A DNA stretch of 64,000 nt from contig BDTD01000018.1 of NCBI GenBank assembly GCA_002897635.1, positions 124,001 to 188,000 on the forward strand, in the 5' to 3' direction. Under the pieces are notes generated by a model. It did no database searches. It was given only the letters and a program-made list of their open reading frames with translations, and had not been told where the DNA came from. This DNA comes from a bacterium BMS3Abin11 (lineage in GTDB: Bacteria; Pseudomonadota; Gammaproteobacteria; BMS3Bbin11). How positions within the stretch are numbered: position 1 is the stretch's first letter; the number at the start of each line of letters is the position of its first letter. Both the position numbers and the translations under genes were made by a program. Shown here in pieces: positions 37,946 through 45,800 of the stretch.

Positions 37946-38218
37946 CAAAACACTGTCCAGGTTCAGCTATCATAAAGGTATATTTATTTACCTGATAACA
38001 GCATAGACTGCACAGATATTTTTATTCGTGCTAAGCAGTTTATCCTATCTCTCATGTATATTCTAGAAAATAATTTAAATATGATATATAAGATATTGTT
38101 TATACATGATTAATTAATTAATAAATCTACATAAATATTGCTTTAATTATGTAATCAATCATGTTTTATTTATTGTTACAGTTCTTTGAGTATAGCCACA
38201 TTAAACGAAAAGACCAAA

Positions 38219-38989
38219 ATGAGTAGTTTTCCTGACTGGAGCAGAACGGGCCTTGGACGATCACTGTTTGCAGCCGAGCAGAATGCGCTGAGTAAATTTT
38301 TACCTGCTCTCAAAGGTGATATTGCTGTTCAGTATGGCTATGCCGGCACATCATCACTCCTTGAGACGAGCAATATTGAACAAAAAGTTCTTTTGCTGGC
38401 CAGTGAAAACCCCAAAGCTGATATTTTTCCATCGGAGTCCTTTGATGACTTGCAGGCTCTTTATATAGATGCGGGTCCAACCCTTCCTTTCCTGTCGTCA
38501 TCCGTCGATCTATGCCTGTTGCCACATATGCTGGATTTTTCTAATTACCCGCATCAATTGCTACGCGAAAGCAAAGACATCCTTGTCAGTGGCGGCCACC
38601 TGATTATTCTTGGTTTTAATCCTTATAGCTTATGGGGGATAAGAAAGTTTTTCTCGAGAGCAAATGCTCCATGGAATAGCCATAATTATTCCGTCTACAA
38701 AGTCAGGGACTGGCTCAGTTTGCTGGATTTCCATGTCAGTGGCGGTATGATGCTGTACTATTCTCCACCCATCCAGAATCAGCAGTTGCGAGAGCAATTT
38801 TTGTTCATGGAGAATGCTGGTGACCGCTGGTGGCCTATGCTGGGCGGTGTTTATCTACTGGTTGCGCGTAAACGGGATGTAGGGATGACAGTCATAGATC
38901 TTGGTGCAAAGGCCAGAAAGAGAGATTTTCTGAATGTTGCTGAGCCGGTAGCGAAAAGAGGTGTGAAGTACAGGGAGAGTGAACAATAA
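38219..38989 (+). CDS. YafS-like SAM-dependent methyltransferase family protein
   Basis: A 256-residue protein with the pattern of the YafS group: a degenerate SAM-binding strand ([13 protein letters not shown]), [24 protein letters not shown] and [17 protein letters not shown] followed by a C-terminal [12 protein letters not shown] strand. The first glycine-rich motif is weak, so SAM binding is uncertain. A TTG at 38186 extends the frame; the ATG at 38219 is preferred. Adjacency to rnhA and dnaQ is the conserved context of yafS. Substrate unknown. Confidence 0.8.
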   Translation: MSSFPDWSRTGLGRSLFAAEQNALSKFLPALKGDIAVQYGYAGTSSLLETSNIEQKVLLLASENPKADIFPSESFDDLQALYIDAGPTLPFLSSSVDLCLLPHMLDFSNYPHQLLRESKDILVSGGHLIILGFNPYSLWGIRKFFSRANAPWNSHNYSVYKVRDWLSLLDFHVSGGMMLYYSPPIQNQQLREQFLFMENAGDRWWPMLGGVYLLVARKRDVGMTVIDLGAKARKRDFLNVAEPVAKRGVKYRESEQ

Positions 38990-39438
38990 TGTCTGAAGTT
39001 ATTATTTATACCGATGGCGCATGCCGTGGTAACCCCGGGCCTGGTGGCTGGGGGGCTATTCTTGCCTATGGTAATAAAAAAAAACAGCTATCTGGCTCTG
39101 AAAAAGAAACAACGAACAACAGGATGGAGTTAATGGCTGCGATCAGAGCGTTGGAGAGCCTGACCCGGTCCTGTAACATAAATCTTTATACCGATTCACA
39201 ATATGTGCGCAAAGGCATCCTGGAATGGATGGCAAACTGGAAAAAGCGTGGATGGAAAACAACGGCCAGGAAACCGGTAAAAAACCAGGATTTATGGATA
39301 AGACTGGATGCGGCTATAGAGCATCATGATATCGAATGGCACTGGGTAAAGGGGCATTCCGGCATAGAGGGGAATGAGATCGCTGATAGTCTGGCCAACG
39401 AGGCAATAGACAAAATGTTAAACGGTGCTGAATTATGA
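38989..39438 (+). CDS. rnhA: Ribonuclease HI
   Basis: A 149-residue RNase H. Catalytic residues appear in [17 protein letters not shown] (aspartate near 9), [13 protein letters not shown] (glutamate near 47), LYTDSQYV (aspartate near 69) and the C-terminal [14 protein letters not shown] (histidine and aspartate). It degrades RNA in RNA-DNA hybrids. It overlaps the YafS-like gene by one base (TAATG) and dnaQ by ATGA. In Escherichia coli rnhA and dnaQ are divergent; here they are co-directional. Confidence 0.96.
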   Translation: MSEVIIYTDGACRGNPGPGGWGAILAYGNKKKQLSGSEKETTNNRMELMAAIRALESLTRSCNINLYTDSQYVRKGILEWMANWKKRGWKTTARKPVKNQDLWIRLDAAIEHHDIEWHWVKGHSGIEGNEIADSLANEAIDKMLNGAEL

Positions 39439-40145
39439 GACAGGTTATTCTTGATACCGAAACGACCGGACTGGACCCTCACAAGGGGCATCGCATTATA
39501 GAAATTGGTTGCGTTGAGCTGATTGACCGTAAACGTACCGGAAATGAGCTGCATCAATACTTACAGCCGGATCGAAAGGTTGACGCCGGTGCTATAGAAG
39601 TTCACGGCATCACCAATGAATTCCTGGAAGATAAACCAAAGTTTGCAGATATCGTTGATGACTTTCTTGCCTATATCAAGGGTTCACAACTCATCATTCA
39701 TAATGCGCCGTTTGATGTTGGATTTATTAATGCCGAGTTGAAGCTGACAGGCAGGGATCTTGGTGATACCAGTAAATATTGTGAAGTGATTGATAGCCTG
39801 GTGATGGCAAGGCATATGCGCCCTGGACAGAAAAATTCACTGGATGCTCTGTGTCGGCATTTTAATATTGATAATTCCCAGCGGGAGCTACATGGGGCAC
39901 TTCTGGATGCAGAACTGCTGGCAGAAGTATATCTTGCCTTAACCGGCGGGCAGTCAGCTCTATTTCTGGAAAATGAACCTGGAAAACAGGCTCATACAGA
40001 AAAAATCATGCGCCAGCTGGATGCGAATCGGCCTGTTTTACCAATCATCCATGCCAGTGATGAAGAGCAGCTTCAGCACGAAGCCTGGCTGGATGAACTG
40101 GACAGTAAAACGGCTGGTAAGTGTTTGTGGCGTATGGAGTGCTGA
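39435..40145 (+). CDS. dnaQ: DNA polymerase III epsilon subunit
   Basis: A 236-residue DEDDh 3'-5' exonuclease: motif [21 protein letters not shown], motif [16 protein letters not shown] near 98 and motif [18 protein letters not shown] near 160. The C-terminal 55 residues bind the alpha subunit. It proofreads for the replicative polymerase. The ATGA overlap with rnhA couples translation, and a clear terminator follows. Confidence 0.95.
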   Translation: MRQVILDTETTGLDPHKGHRIIEIGCVELIDRKRTGNELHQYLQPDRKVDAGAIEVHGITNEFLEDKPKFADIVDDFLAYIKGSQLIIHNAPFDVGFINAELKLTGRDLGDTSKYCEVIDSLVMARHMRPGQKNSLDALCRHFNIDNSQRELHGALLDAELLAEVYLALTGGQSALFLENEPGKQAHTEKIMRQLDANRPVLPIIHASDEEQLQHEAWLDELDSKTAGKCLWRMEC

Positions 40146-40160
40146 CTGTTGTACTGCCAT

Positions 40161-40186
40161 TCAGAGACAGCTGTCCTGAGTTTTTT
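40161..40186 (+). terminator. Rho-independent terminator after dnaQ
   Basis: TCAGAGACAG and CTGTCCTGAG form a near-perfect palindromic stem directly followed by TTTTTT, 16 bases after the dnaQ stop. Confidence 0.8.
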
Positions 40187-40261
40187 GGTTCAATCTGTAC
40201 GTCTCAGCAAGCCTGAACGGGGTTTTAAGATCAGCACCAAAAGCAATATCGGTGGCAACAT

Positions 40262-40313
40262 TGTAGGTCCGAATTTATTCGGACACAACTGTGCGAATGA
40301 ATTCGCACCTACA
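40262..40313. repeat. TGTAGGT inverted-repeat element, second copy
   Basis: Arms TGTAGGTCCGAATTTATTCG and CGAATGAATTCGCACCTACA form a hairpin with a short centre. It belongs to the same family as the inner element at 32381-32450 and is located between the convergent dnaQ and TraB/GumN genes. Confidence 0.8.
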
Positions 40314-40364
40314 AAAGAATATACTTCATGACTGCGGAACCACCCAGTTTAAGGAAATTAAAAC

Positions 40365-41402
40365 CTATTCATGCAGCCCAACCCGCGATAGCCGATAACC
40401 AGCCTGACTGAGTTTATTGAGCAATCCCTGTTTACCGGGCAAGTGCAAGGCCCCAACGGCAATAAAAGTATTTCCCGCATGCAGCCGTTGTTGAAGACGA
40501 TCAAACATTTTCTGGTTGCGATCATAAATCAGCCTGCTCTTGATTAGTTCAGCAAGCTTTTTGTCCTTTGGCTCCTGATCTTTACTGACTTGCACGAGTT
40601 TTTCCAGATCACCGCTTAAATAGGCATCAAGCAGCTCTCTATAGGCCTGGTTTTTTTCTGTTAATGTGCTCATGGTAGAGCGTAACAGGTTCACCTGGTC
40701 TGTTAATATTAAATCATCAAAGACCGATAGTTGTTCATCGATAGTCTCCAGGCCCTCTATTCTAATATCTGAATTCCTCGCGATGTTTGCGAGCTTTTTG
40801 TCGAGGAAGGTCCCTGAGTTATTTTCCGGTCTGATCAACAACAGCATTACGGCCCAGGGCTTGAGAACTGAAAGAATATCGCCAGGCAGCTGATTACCTG
40901 ATTCGGTAAGTGCTAGCACCACTTCATTGAATTCTGCTTCACCAATTACCTGTTTCAGGTTCCTGCCGTCTGTGAACAGCATTTTTCGTAGTATATTAAC
41001 CGAACCACTGGCATTTAATTCAAGTTCCAGCATCAGTGTATCTGCTGCAGTCAGGCGGCGCACCACGCTGTCGGGGATTGCCATCACTTTTTTATCATCT
41101 ATGTGTATTGTGCCGAAAATGTAACTGCTACGGATGCCGCTATTTGTATCCGGCTGTTTTATTCGCCACAGCATAGGACCGCCAACCTGCTGGTCGGTAT
41201 GTGTTTTACCGAAATGGTCAGGCTGTGATACAGGAAAGGCTCTGTTCCGTTCTCCTTTGCTGCGGTCTATATAACGTATATCAGGTTGTGAGTATTGGGC
41301 AGTTTTATCGGCAATAGCTGGGGCAGGCCACGCTAGCTGAAGAGCCATTATTGCTAACAATAGCGCCTTTGCAAGTTGCCGGGAGAAAAAATAATTTTTC
41401 AT
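40365..41402 (-). CDS. TraB/GumN family exported protein
   Basis: A 345-residue protein with an N-terminal signal peptide (hydrophobic 11-30) and the TraB/GumN (Tiki-like) domain. SYIFGTIHIDD near 95 and FIAVGALHLPGKQGLL near 315 supply the paired histidine-containing GTxH and GxxHLxG motifs of this metal-dependent hydrolase-like family. An alpha-helical middle part separates them. Members have been proposed to be proteases or polysaccharide-linked hydrolases; the activity of bacterial ones is largely untested. It stands alone, with a miniature element upstream. Confidence 0.83.
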   Translation of the reverse strand: MKNYFFSRQLAKALLLAIMALQLAWPAPAIADKTAQYSQPDIRYIDRSKGERNRAFPVSQPDHFGKTHTDQQVGGPMLWRIKQPDTNSGIRSSYIFGTIHIDDKKVMAIPDSVVRRLTAADTLMLELELNASGSVNILRKMLFTDGRNLKQVIGEAEFNEVVLALTESGNQLPGDILSVLKPWAVMLLLIRPENNSGTFLDKKLANIARNSDIRIEGLETIDEQLSVFDDLILTDQVNLLRSTMSTLTEKNQAYRELLDAYLSGDLEKLVQVSKDQEPKDKKLAELIKSRLIYDRNQKMFDRLQQRLHAGNTFIAVGALHLPGKQGLLNKLSQAGYRLSRVGLHE

Positions 41403-41462
41403 TGGGAAAAGTGATTAAATCCAGAATGCTTCGGTGTATTGTTTATAATACCCTAAATTGAT

Positions 41463-41729
41463 TTAAGGAACCTCTGATCACATGCCATGTCTCTGCGAGA
41501 CCTGAAGCGTGCAGCTACAAAGCGTGCTTCGCAGTGAATGGCCCGGTCCTTTGCAGAAGCACAATGCCGTAGATGTGCGCTTCAGGTCTCGCCCTCCGGG
41601 GCTTACAGGCTGATTCACACTCAGCGTTGCAGCTTTTCACCAGGCCCAGGCATGCTTTTAAAGCAGCGCCTTGATTGTGAATCAGCCTGTAAGCCAGAGA
41701 TATGGCATAATTGATCAGAGGTTCCTTAA
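41463..41729. mobile_element. Miniature inverted-repeat element with three-armed palindromic structure
   Basis: A 267-bp element bounded by perfect inverted termini TTAAGGAACCTCTGATCA and complement, which extend imperfectly to about 34 bases (ATGCCAT and TCTCTG shared). Inside are two further inverted pairs: 41495-41518 with 41569-41592, and 41600-41620 with 41677-41695. It holds no ORF. TTAA at both ends may be the target duplication. It fills most of the gap 41403-41743. Related termini occur at 47266-47433. Confidence 0.82.
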
Positions 41730-41743
41730 GGAGTACACCACAA

Positions 41744-42481
41744 ATGCCAGATCTTTCTGTTGTAATACCTGTGCAGAATGAGGAGGAAAATATTCGCTTG
41801 CTAATTGAGGAAGTCAGGCAGTCTCTGGATGGTGTGCTTGATTATGAGCTGATCTATGTCAATGATGGCAGTAGCGATGCAACACTGCAGATTCTTGAAG
41901 AATACCGTGCAGGATTCCCGTTATTGTATGTTATTAGCCATAAAATGGGGGCAGGTCAAAGTACCGCGCTTCGGACCGGCATAAATCAGGCTAAATCTTC
42001 GGTTATTGCTACACTGGATGGCGACGGGCAAAATGATCCTGCTGATATCCCGGCGCTGTATCAGGCACTCGAAAAACATGCAGATTCTGGCGTGGTGCTG
42101 GTAAATGGATACCGCAAAAAGCGCAAGGATACATATATCAAGCGCGTATCCTCACGGCTAGCTAATGGAATACGTGGATGGTTGCTGAATGACGATACAC
42201 CTGATACGGGTTGCGGCCTAAAAGTTTTTAGTCGAGAGGCCTATCTGGCTATCCCATTTTTTGATCATCTACACCGTTTTTTACCAGCGATGATGATTAA
42301 CGGGGGTGGCAAAGTGATGTCTGTCGAGGTGAATCATCGGGAGCGACAGCTTGGCTCATCCCACTATGGTTTTTTTGATCGCCTGTGGGTGGGTATTTTC
42401 GATATTATGGGTGTAATCTGGCTTAAATCACGCACGACACATCCTGTCGTCATGAAGGACTCAGATGACGACACACATTAG
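41744..42481 (+). CDS. Family 2 glycosyltransferase (dolichyl-phosphate mannosyltransferase-like)
   Basis: A 245-residue GT-A enzyme with SVVIPVQNEEENI at the start, YVNDGSSDAT near 40, the DxD equivalent LDGDGQNDP near 95 and TGCGLKVFSREAY near 158. It resembles DPM1/ArnC-type transferases that load a sugar on a polyprenyl phosphate. The start is set by AAGGAG at 41728-41733, whose first bases are the terminus of the miniature element. Next to it lies a LAB_N protein, so a lipid or lipid A sugar modification is likely. Confidence 0.88.
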   Translation: MPDLSVVIPVQNEEENIRLLIEEVRQSLDGVLDYELIYVNDGSSDATLQILEEYRAGFPLLYVISHKMGAGQSTALRTGINQAKSSVIATLDGDGQNDPADIPALYQALEKHADSGVVLVNGYRKKRKDTYIKRVSSRLANGIRGWLLNDDTPDTGCGLKVFSREAYLAIPFFDHLHRFLPAMMINGGGKVMSVEVNHRERQLGSSHYGFFDRLWVGIFDIMGVIWLKSRTTHPVVMKDSDDDTH

Positions 42482-42497
42482 ACACTAGAGTAGGTAG

Positions 42498-42836
42498 ATG
42501 AATAATACTATTTCGATCATTGAAATTTTTGGGATGATCCTGGTCATCACGCCCTGGAAAATTATAGGTTATGTTGGCGTGATTCTTTTTGCCAGCCGTT
42601 GGTTTGTGCAGTTGTGGGTCTCTCGACGCTCACGCAGGGTCGTGATGCCGCGTCTGTTCTGGTATATGAGCATCGCCGGTAGTTTGATGCTGCTCAGTTA
42701 CTTCATTTTCGGCAAAAATGATTCGGTCGGGATACTGTCAAATTCATTTCCATTTCTGATTGCCAGCTACAACCTCTATCTGGATGTAACGCATAAAAAC
42801 CGGGAAAATAACTCCGACCAGGTAGCCAGCTCCTAA
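42498..42836 (+). CDS. Lipid A disaccharide synthase N-terminal domain (LAB_N) membrane protein
   Basis: A 112-residue protein with three hydrophobic segments and the LAB_N motif ASRWFVQLWVSRRSRRVVMP followed by FWYMSIAGSLMLLSYFIF and FPFLIASYNLYL. Such small proteins pair with DPM-like glycosyltransferases in lipid glycosylation, as here, 16 bases downstream of one. It is probably the membrane partner or flippase-like element of that pair. It ends one base before the convergent bufC end. Confidence 0.86.
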   Translation: MNNTISIIEIFGMILVITPWKIIGYVGVILFASRWFVQLWVSRRSRRVVMPRLFWYMSIAGSLMLLSYFIFGKNDSVGILSNSFPFLIASYNLYLDVTHKNRENNSDQVASS

Positions 42837-43604
42837 TCAGTTTTGGGTTACACCGAGGATAATGCCTTTCTGTTTAAGTCCTTCAAGTATTTCTAGACCG
42901 CTTTGTAGTATTGACGCTGCATCGGCAACTCCCAGTTCTTTAGCGATTCCATTCAATACCTCTGCGCCGCTAACCGCATCATCTTGCTCGAGTTGCTGTA
43001 ACAATTTCGCTGTGACGGGATTGATTTCTGTAAACTGAACATCATCATCGGTATCTCGATAAACAATGATACAGACAGCTTGCTCAGCAGGTTGCTCAGG
43101 CCGGAAATCGGGTCTGATTTGATGTACGGGCCAGGAATAGGTCAGTAGCCATGCCAGTGGTGATATCACGGGATGGCCATCCAGTAGTGATGATTCTGTA
43201 TCAATCTGCTGCAGATCAGGGTTCTCCTGTGAAATTGATAAGGCCAGCTCTATCCACTCGTAGTGTGCCAGTTCAAACATAAAAGGTGGGTCAATGTCCC
43301 GCAACGTGTGTTCTGTCTGAAGATAGTCAATAAATTCGCGCGATATTTCCAGAAAATAGGGTGACTGACAATGGTGTAGAGCATAAAAGCTGCGTGCCAG
43401 TTCAAGCCAGGCATCTTCTTCGTAGAGACTCTTCAGAACAGGAAAAGTGCTGTTAAGAAAGCCCTTAACATTGTTGAAGAAAAGGTCTCTGTAGATACCC
43501 ATGCGCCTGTCTTCGATACCATCTGGTGCCGGGCTGTTATCTGGGTCGCGAATGTGGGCAGCGAACTGAAAAAGCTGTTTTCTCAATAATTCAGGCTGTA
43601 GCAT
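42837..43604 (-). CDS. bufC: DUF2063 protein BufC (bufferin maturation partner)
   Basis: A 255-residue protein. The N-terminal HvfC/BufC domain has FAAHIRDPDNSPAPDGIEDRR then YRDLFFNNVKGFLNSTFPV, the diagnostic start of DUF2063, and a C-terminal winged-helix-like part. It works with the DUF692 enzyme and is thought to deliver the precursor peptide. It overlaps bufB by 14 bases and is the last gene of the bufA-doxX-bufB-bufC operon. Confidence 0.87.
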   Translation of the reverse strand: MLQPELLRKQLFQFAAHIRDPDNSPAPDGIEDRRMGIYRDLFFNNVKGFLNSTFPVLKSLYEEDAWLELARSFYALHHCQSPYFLEISREFIDYLQTEHTLRDIDPPFMFELAHYEWIELALSISQENPDLQQIDTESSLLDGHPVISPLAWLLTYSWPVHQIRPDFRPEQPAEQAVCIIVYRDTDDDVQFTEINPVTAKLLQQLEQDDAVSGAEVLNGIAKELGVADAASILQSGLEILEGLKQKGIILGVTQN

Positions 43605-44460
43605 GGTATGCCTCGCTGTCAGCAGTTTTTTTGTATTGTTGCTGGTGTTTTTTTATCTGTTTGATTTCTCTCATTAATTCCTTATATGGAGGAATATTGA
43701 AATCTCTTTCCAGCAGAGTAGGGAGTACACCAAAATGTTGATAGGCCGCATCAAGCAATGTCCAGACCGGGTCGATAACATCTGCGCCATGGGTATCAAT
43801 AATCAGGTCATCTGCCTCATTATAGTGCCCGGCAATATGGACATAAGCGATACGTTCACCTGGTAGCGAGCGGAGAAATTCAGCAGCATCATAGCAATGG
43901 TTGACTGAGTTGACGTAGATATTGTTAACATCAAGCAGTAATTTGCAGTCAGCTTCATCGAGTATGGCCTTGATGAAATCGATTTCATTCATCTCTTTGC
44001 CGGGTGCGGCATAGTAAGAAACATTTTCGATAACCAGCTGTTGCTCAATGATGTCCTGTACCTGTTTGATACGATCAGCAACGTAATGCACGGCTTCCTC
44101 AGTAAACGGAATTGGCATCAGGTCATAGAGATGACCATCATCTGAACAGTAGCTCAAATGTTCGCTATAACAACGAGCCTGGTGTTCCTTCATGAACTGT
44201 TTTACTTGCCTGATAAAGGTAAGATCAAGCGGTTCCGGGCCTCCGATTGACAGAGACAGCCCGTGCAGGTTGAAAGGGTAACGTTCAGTAAAATACCGGA
44301 ATTGTTTAGCAAAACGACCACCCAGGCCAATCCAGTTTTCCGGCGCAACTTCCATGAAGTCGACAGGAATTGAATCCTGTTCAAGGAATTCATCCAGCAA
44401 ACTACGGCGCAGGCCTATGCCGGCACCCTGCACAGGGTGTTGATTGTTGATTGTATCCAT
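43591..44460 (-). CDS. bufB: DUF692 multinuclear iron oxygenase BufB
   Basis: A 289-residue TIM-barrel MNIO enzyme. Metal-binding and signature blocks are GIGLRRSLLDEFL, YSEHLSYCSDDG, LVIENVSYYA, LLDVNNIYVN, YVHIAGHYNE and DTHGADVIDPVW, ending LLERDFNIPP. MNIOs oxidise cysteine residues in short peptides, in bufferins giving thiooxazole-type groups that bind copper. The ATG directly follows the DoxX stop (TAAATG). The bufferin substrate is encoded upstream at 45217-45579. Confidence 0.93.
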   Translation of the reverse strand: MDTINNQHPVQGAGIGLRRSLLDEFLEQDSIPVDFMEVAPENWIGLGGRFAKQFRYFTERYPFNLHGLSLSIGGPEPLDLTFIRQVKQFMKEHQARCYSEHLSYCSDDGHLYDLMPIPFTEEAVHYVADRIKQVQDIIEQQLVIENVSYYAAPGKEMNEIDFIKAILDEADCKLLLDVNNIYVNSVNHCYDAAEFLRSLPGERIAYVHIAGHYNEADDLIIDTHGADVIDPVWTLLDAAYQHFGVLPTLLERDFNIPPYKELMREIKQIKKHQQQYKKTADSEAYHATA

Positions 44461-45060
44461 TTAGTTGCTTGCCTCAGGCATGAAATGTTTTCTGATCCAG
44501 TAATCCACACTGAAATATCTTCCGCCACCGATGAAAAACAGCACCAGAAGCATTATAAAATAAGTGGCTGCAAATTCTATCCCATTATTAAGAATAACCA
44601 GACCACCATCTTGAGTCAGCCAGCTATAATTTCCTTGTTCTTTCAGGATGCCTTTGGCCACATTCAGGCGCTCAATGGCACCGATGGTACGCTCGGTGGA
44701 AAATATGCCAGAACCTTCTGCAATTGCCAGCCAGCCATGTTGCCAGTGAACTGTTGCAGCGACTGCCATGGTGACCATCAGGGGTATCGATATCCAGCGC
44801 ACAGCCAGGCCTATAGTCAGGAGAATTGCGCCCAGCAGTTCTGAACCTGTTGCCAGAGCGGCCAACAGTTCTGGCATTGGCATCCCCATACTACCGAACC
44901 AGGCGACAGTACCATCGAAGCCCTGGAATTTATTGAAACCGGCCATCCAGAAAATGGGTACCAGGTAGAGTCTTAGTGCGAGGGGGCCAAGAAAATCGAT
45001 TGCGTGCGTATAATCCAGCAGGCGTTGTAGAGGGAGGAATATCTTTACAAAAAAAATCAT
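44461..45060 (-). CDS. DoxX family membrane protein of the bufferin operon
   Basis: A 199-residue protein with four predicted membrane helices and the DoxX signatures RLYLVPIFWMAGFNKF, ELLGAILLTIGLAVR and MVTMAVAATVHW. DoxX-type proteins are frequent members of bufferin and related MNIO operons, and may act in membrane electron transfer or quinone contact. It follows the bufferin gene after a terminator-like hairpin and is translationally joined to bufB. Confidence 0.85.
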   Translation of the reverse strand: MIFFVKIFLPLQRLLDYTHAIDFLGPLALRLYLVPIFWMAGFNKFQGFDGTVAWFGSMGMPMPELLAALATGSELLGAILLTIGLAVRWISIPLMVTMAVAATVHWQHGWLAIAEGSGIFSTERTIGAIERLNVAKGILKEQGNYSWLTQDGGLVILNNGIEFAATYFIMLLVLFFIGGGRYFSVDYWIRKHFMPEASN

Positions 45061-45125
45061 TATGTGTCTCCGGAATGTTTTTTATCTGACCTGGGAGATG
45101 ATTGATAGTTCACTTTTGTGGCCAA

Positions 45126-45157
45126 AATAAAAAAAGGCAGACGATTTCTCGCCTGCC
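45126..45157 (-). terminator. Terminator-like hairpin between the bufferin gene and doxX
   Basis: On the minus strand GGCAGGCGA-GAAA-TCGTCTGCC (45157-45136) is followed by TTTTTTTATTTT. With one G-U pair this is a strong intrinsic terminator. It lies 60 bases after the bufA stop and 66 before doxX, so it should end most bufA transcripts and pass a fraction to the enzymes. Confidence 0.85.
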
Positions 45158-45216
45158 CTTAATTTATAAACCTTGAATTAGAAATTCTGATTTATAAATG
45201 ATGTCTACGAACAGAC

Positions 45217-45579
45217 TTACAAGCCTGAGCCACCACATTTACCCTCGCCACATTTACCTTCTTTCTTGGTTTTGGCAGCATTCATATTATTCATATCTTT
45301 CATGCCTTTGTCTTCTTCCATGGCCTTGTCGCCACATTTACCTTCTTTTGTGTCTTTGGCATTATTCATATTGCCCATATCTTTCATGCCGTGACCATCT
45401 TTCATGGCTTTGCCGCCGCACTTACCTTCGCCTGCTTTGTCTGCAATCATATAACCGCTTTCCATGGATGTCATGGCAAAAGGACTGGCGGCAGAAGCCG
45501 TATTGATTCCAGCAACTGAACCGATCAGTAAAGAACCAACGGCAGCAGCAACAGTTTTCTGTTTGATTGGGTTAATCAT
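45217..45579 (-). CDS. bufA2: BufA2-like bufferin precursor (copper-binding RiPP)
   Basis: A 120-residue exported protein with signal peptide (KQKTVAAAVGSLLIGSVAG, cleavage near ASA-AS). The mature part has four EGKCG motifs. Two long Met- and Lys-rich repeat units (KAMKDGHGMKDMGNMN and KAMEEDKGMKDMNNMN) separate the first three, and the last two are adjacent (EGKCGEGKCGG). In bufferins the EGKCG cysteines are modified by the DUF692 enzyme and sequester copper in the periplasm. The upstream 24 codons of the frame are rejected; GAGG precedes the ATG at 45579. Confidence 0.88.
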   Translation of the reverse strand: MINPIKQKTVAAAVGSLLIGSVAGINTASAASPFAMTSMESGYMIADKAGEGKCGGKAMKDGHGMKDMGNMNNAKDTKEGKCGDKAMEEDKGMKDMNNMNAAKTKKEGKCGEGKCGGSGL

Positions 45580-45693
45580 ATTTTCATATTCCTCAATTTT
45601 TGTAACGTATTTTAATATCAGCCATCTTCTGTGATGACAGGTAAAAGGCACTCATTCAGGGACTACATAGTCGACCCTGCGGCTCCTTGTTCC

Positions 45694-45723
45694 TATATGA
45701 GGGTACCACCACAAAAAAGTTCC
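45694..45723 (-). promoter_or_regulatory. Candidate ECF (RpoE-like) promoter of the bufferin operon
   Basis: On the minus strand GGAACTT (45723-45717), a 16-base spacer and TCATATA (45700-45694) resemble a group IV sigma-E promoter (GGAACTT-N16-TCnnA). It lies about 115 bases upstream of the bufA start. Known bufferin genes are often under ECF sigma factors, but no sigma or anti-sigma gene is nearby here. Confidence 0.4.
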
Positions 45724-45800
45724 CGATTGCGAATCATTTTTATTAAGGTACCGAGAGATTCGCAGCTCTGACGGTTAGCCTGATACACATAATGCGTTGT

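Noticed and set aside
45198-45506. 102-codon plus-strand frame rich in Tyr, Leu and Cys
   Set aside because: It is the antisense image of the repetitive EGKCG and Met/Lys-rich bufferin gene; its periodicity comes from those repeats.
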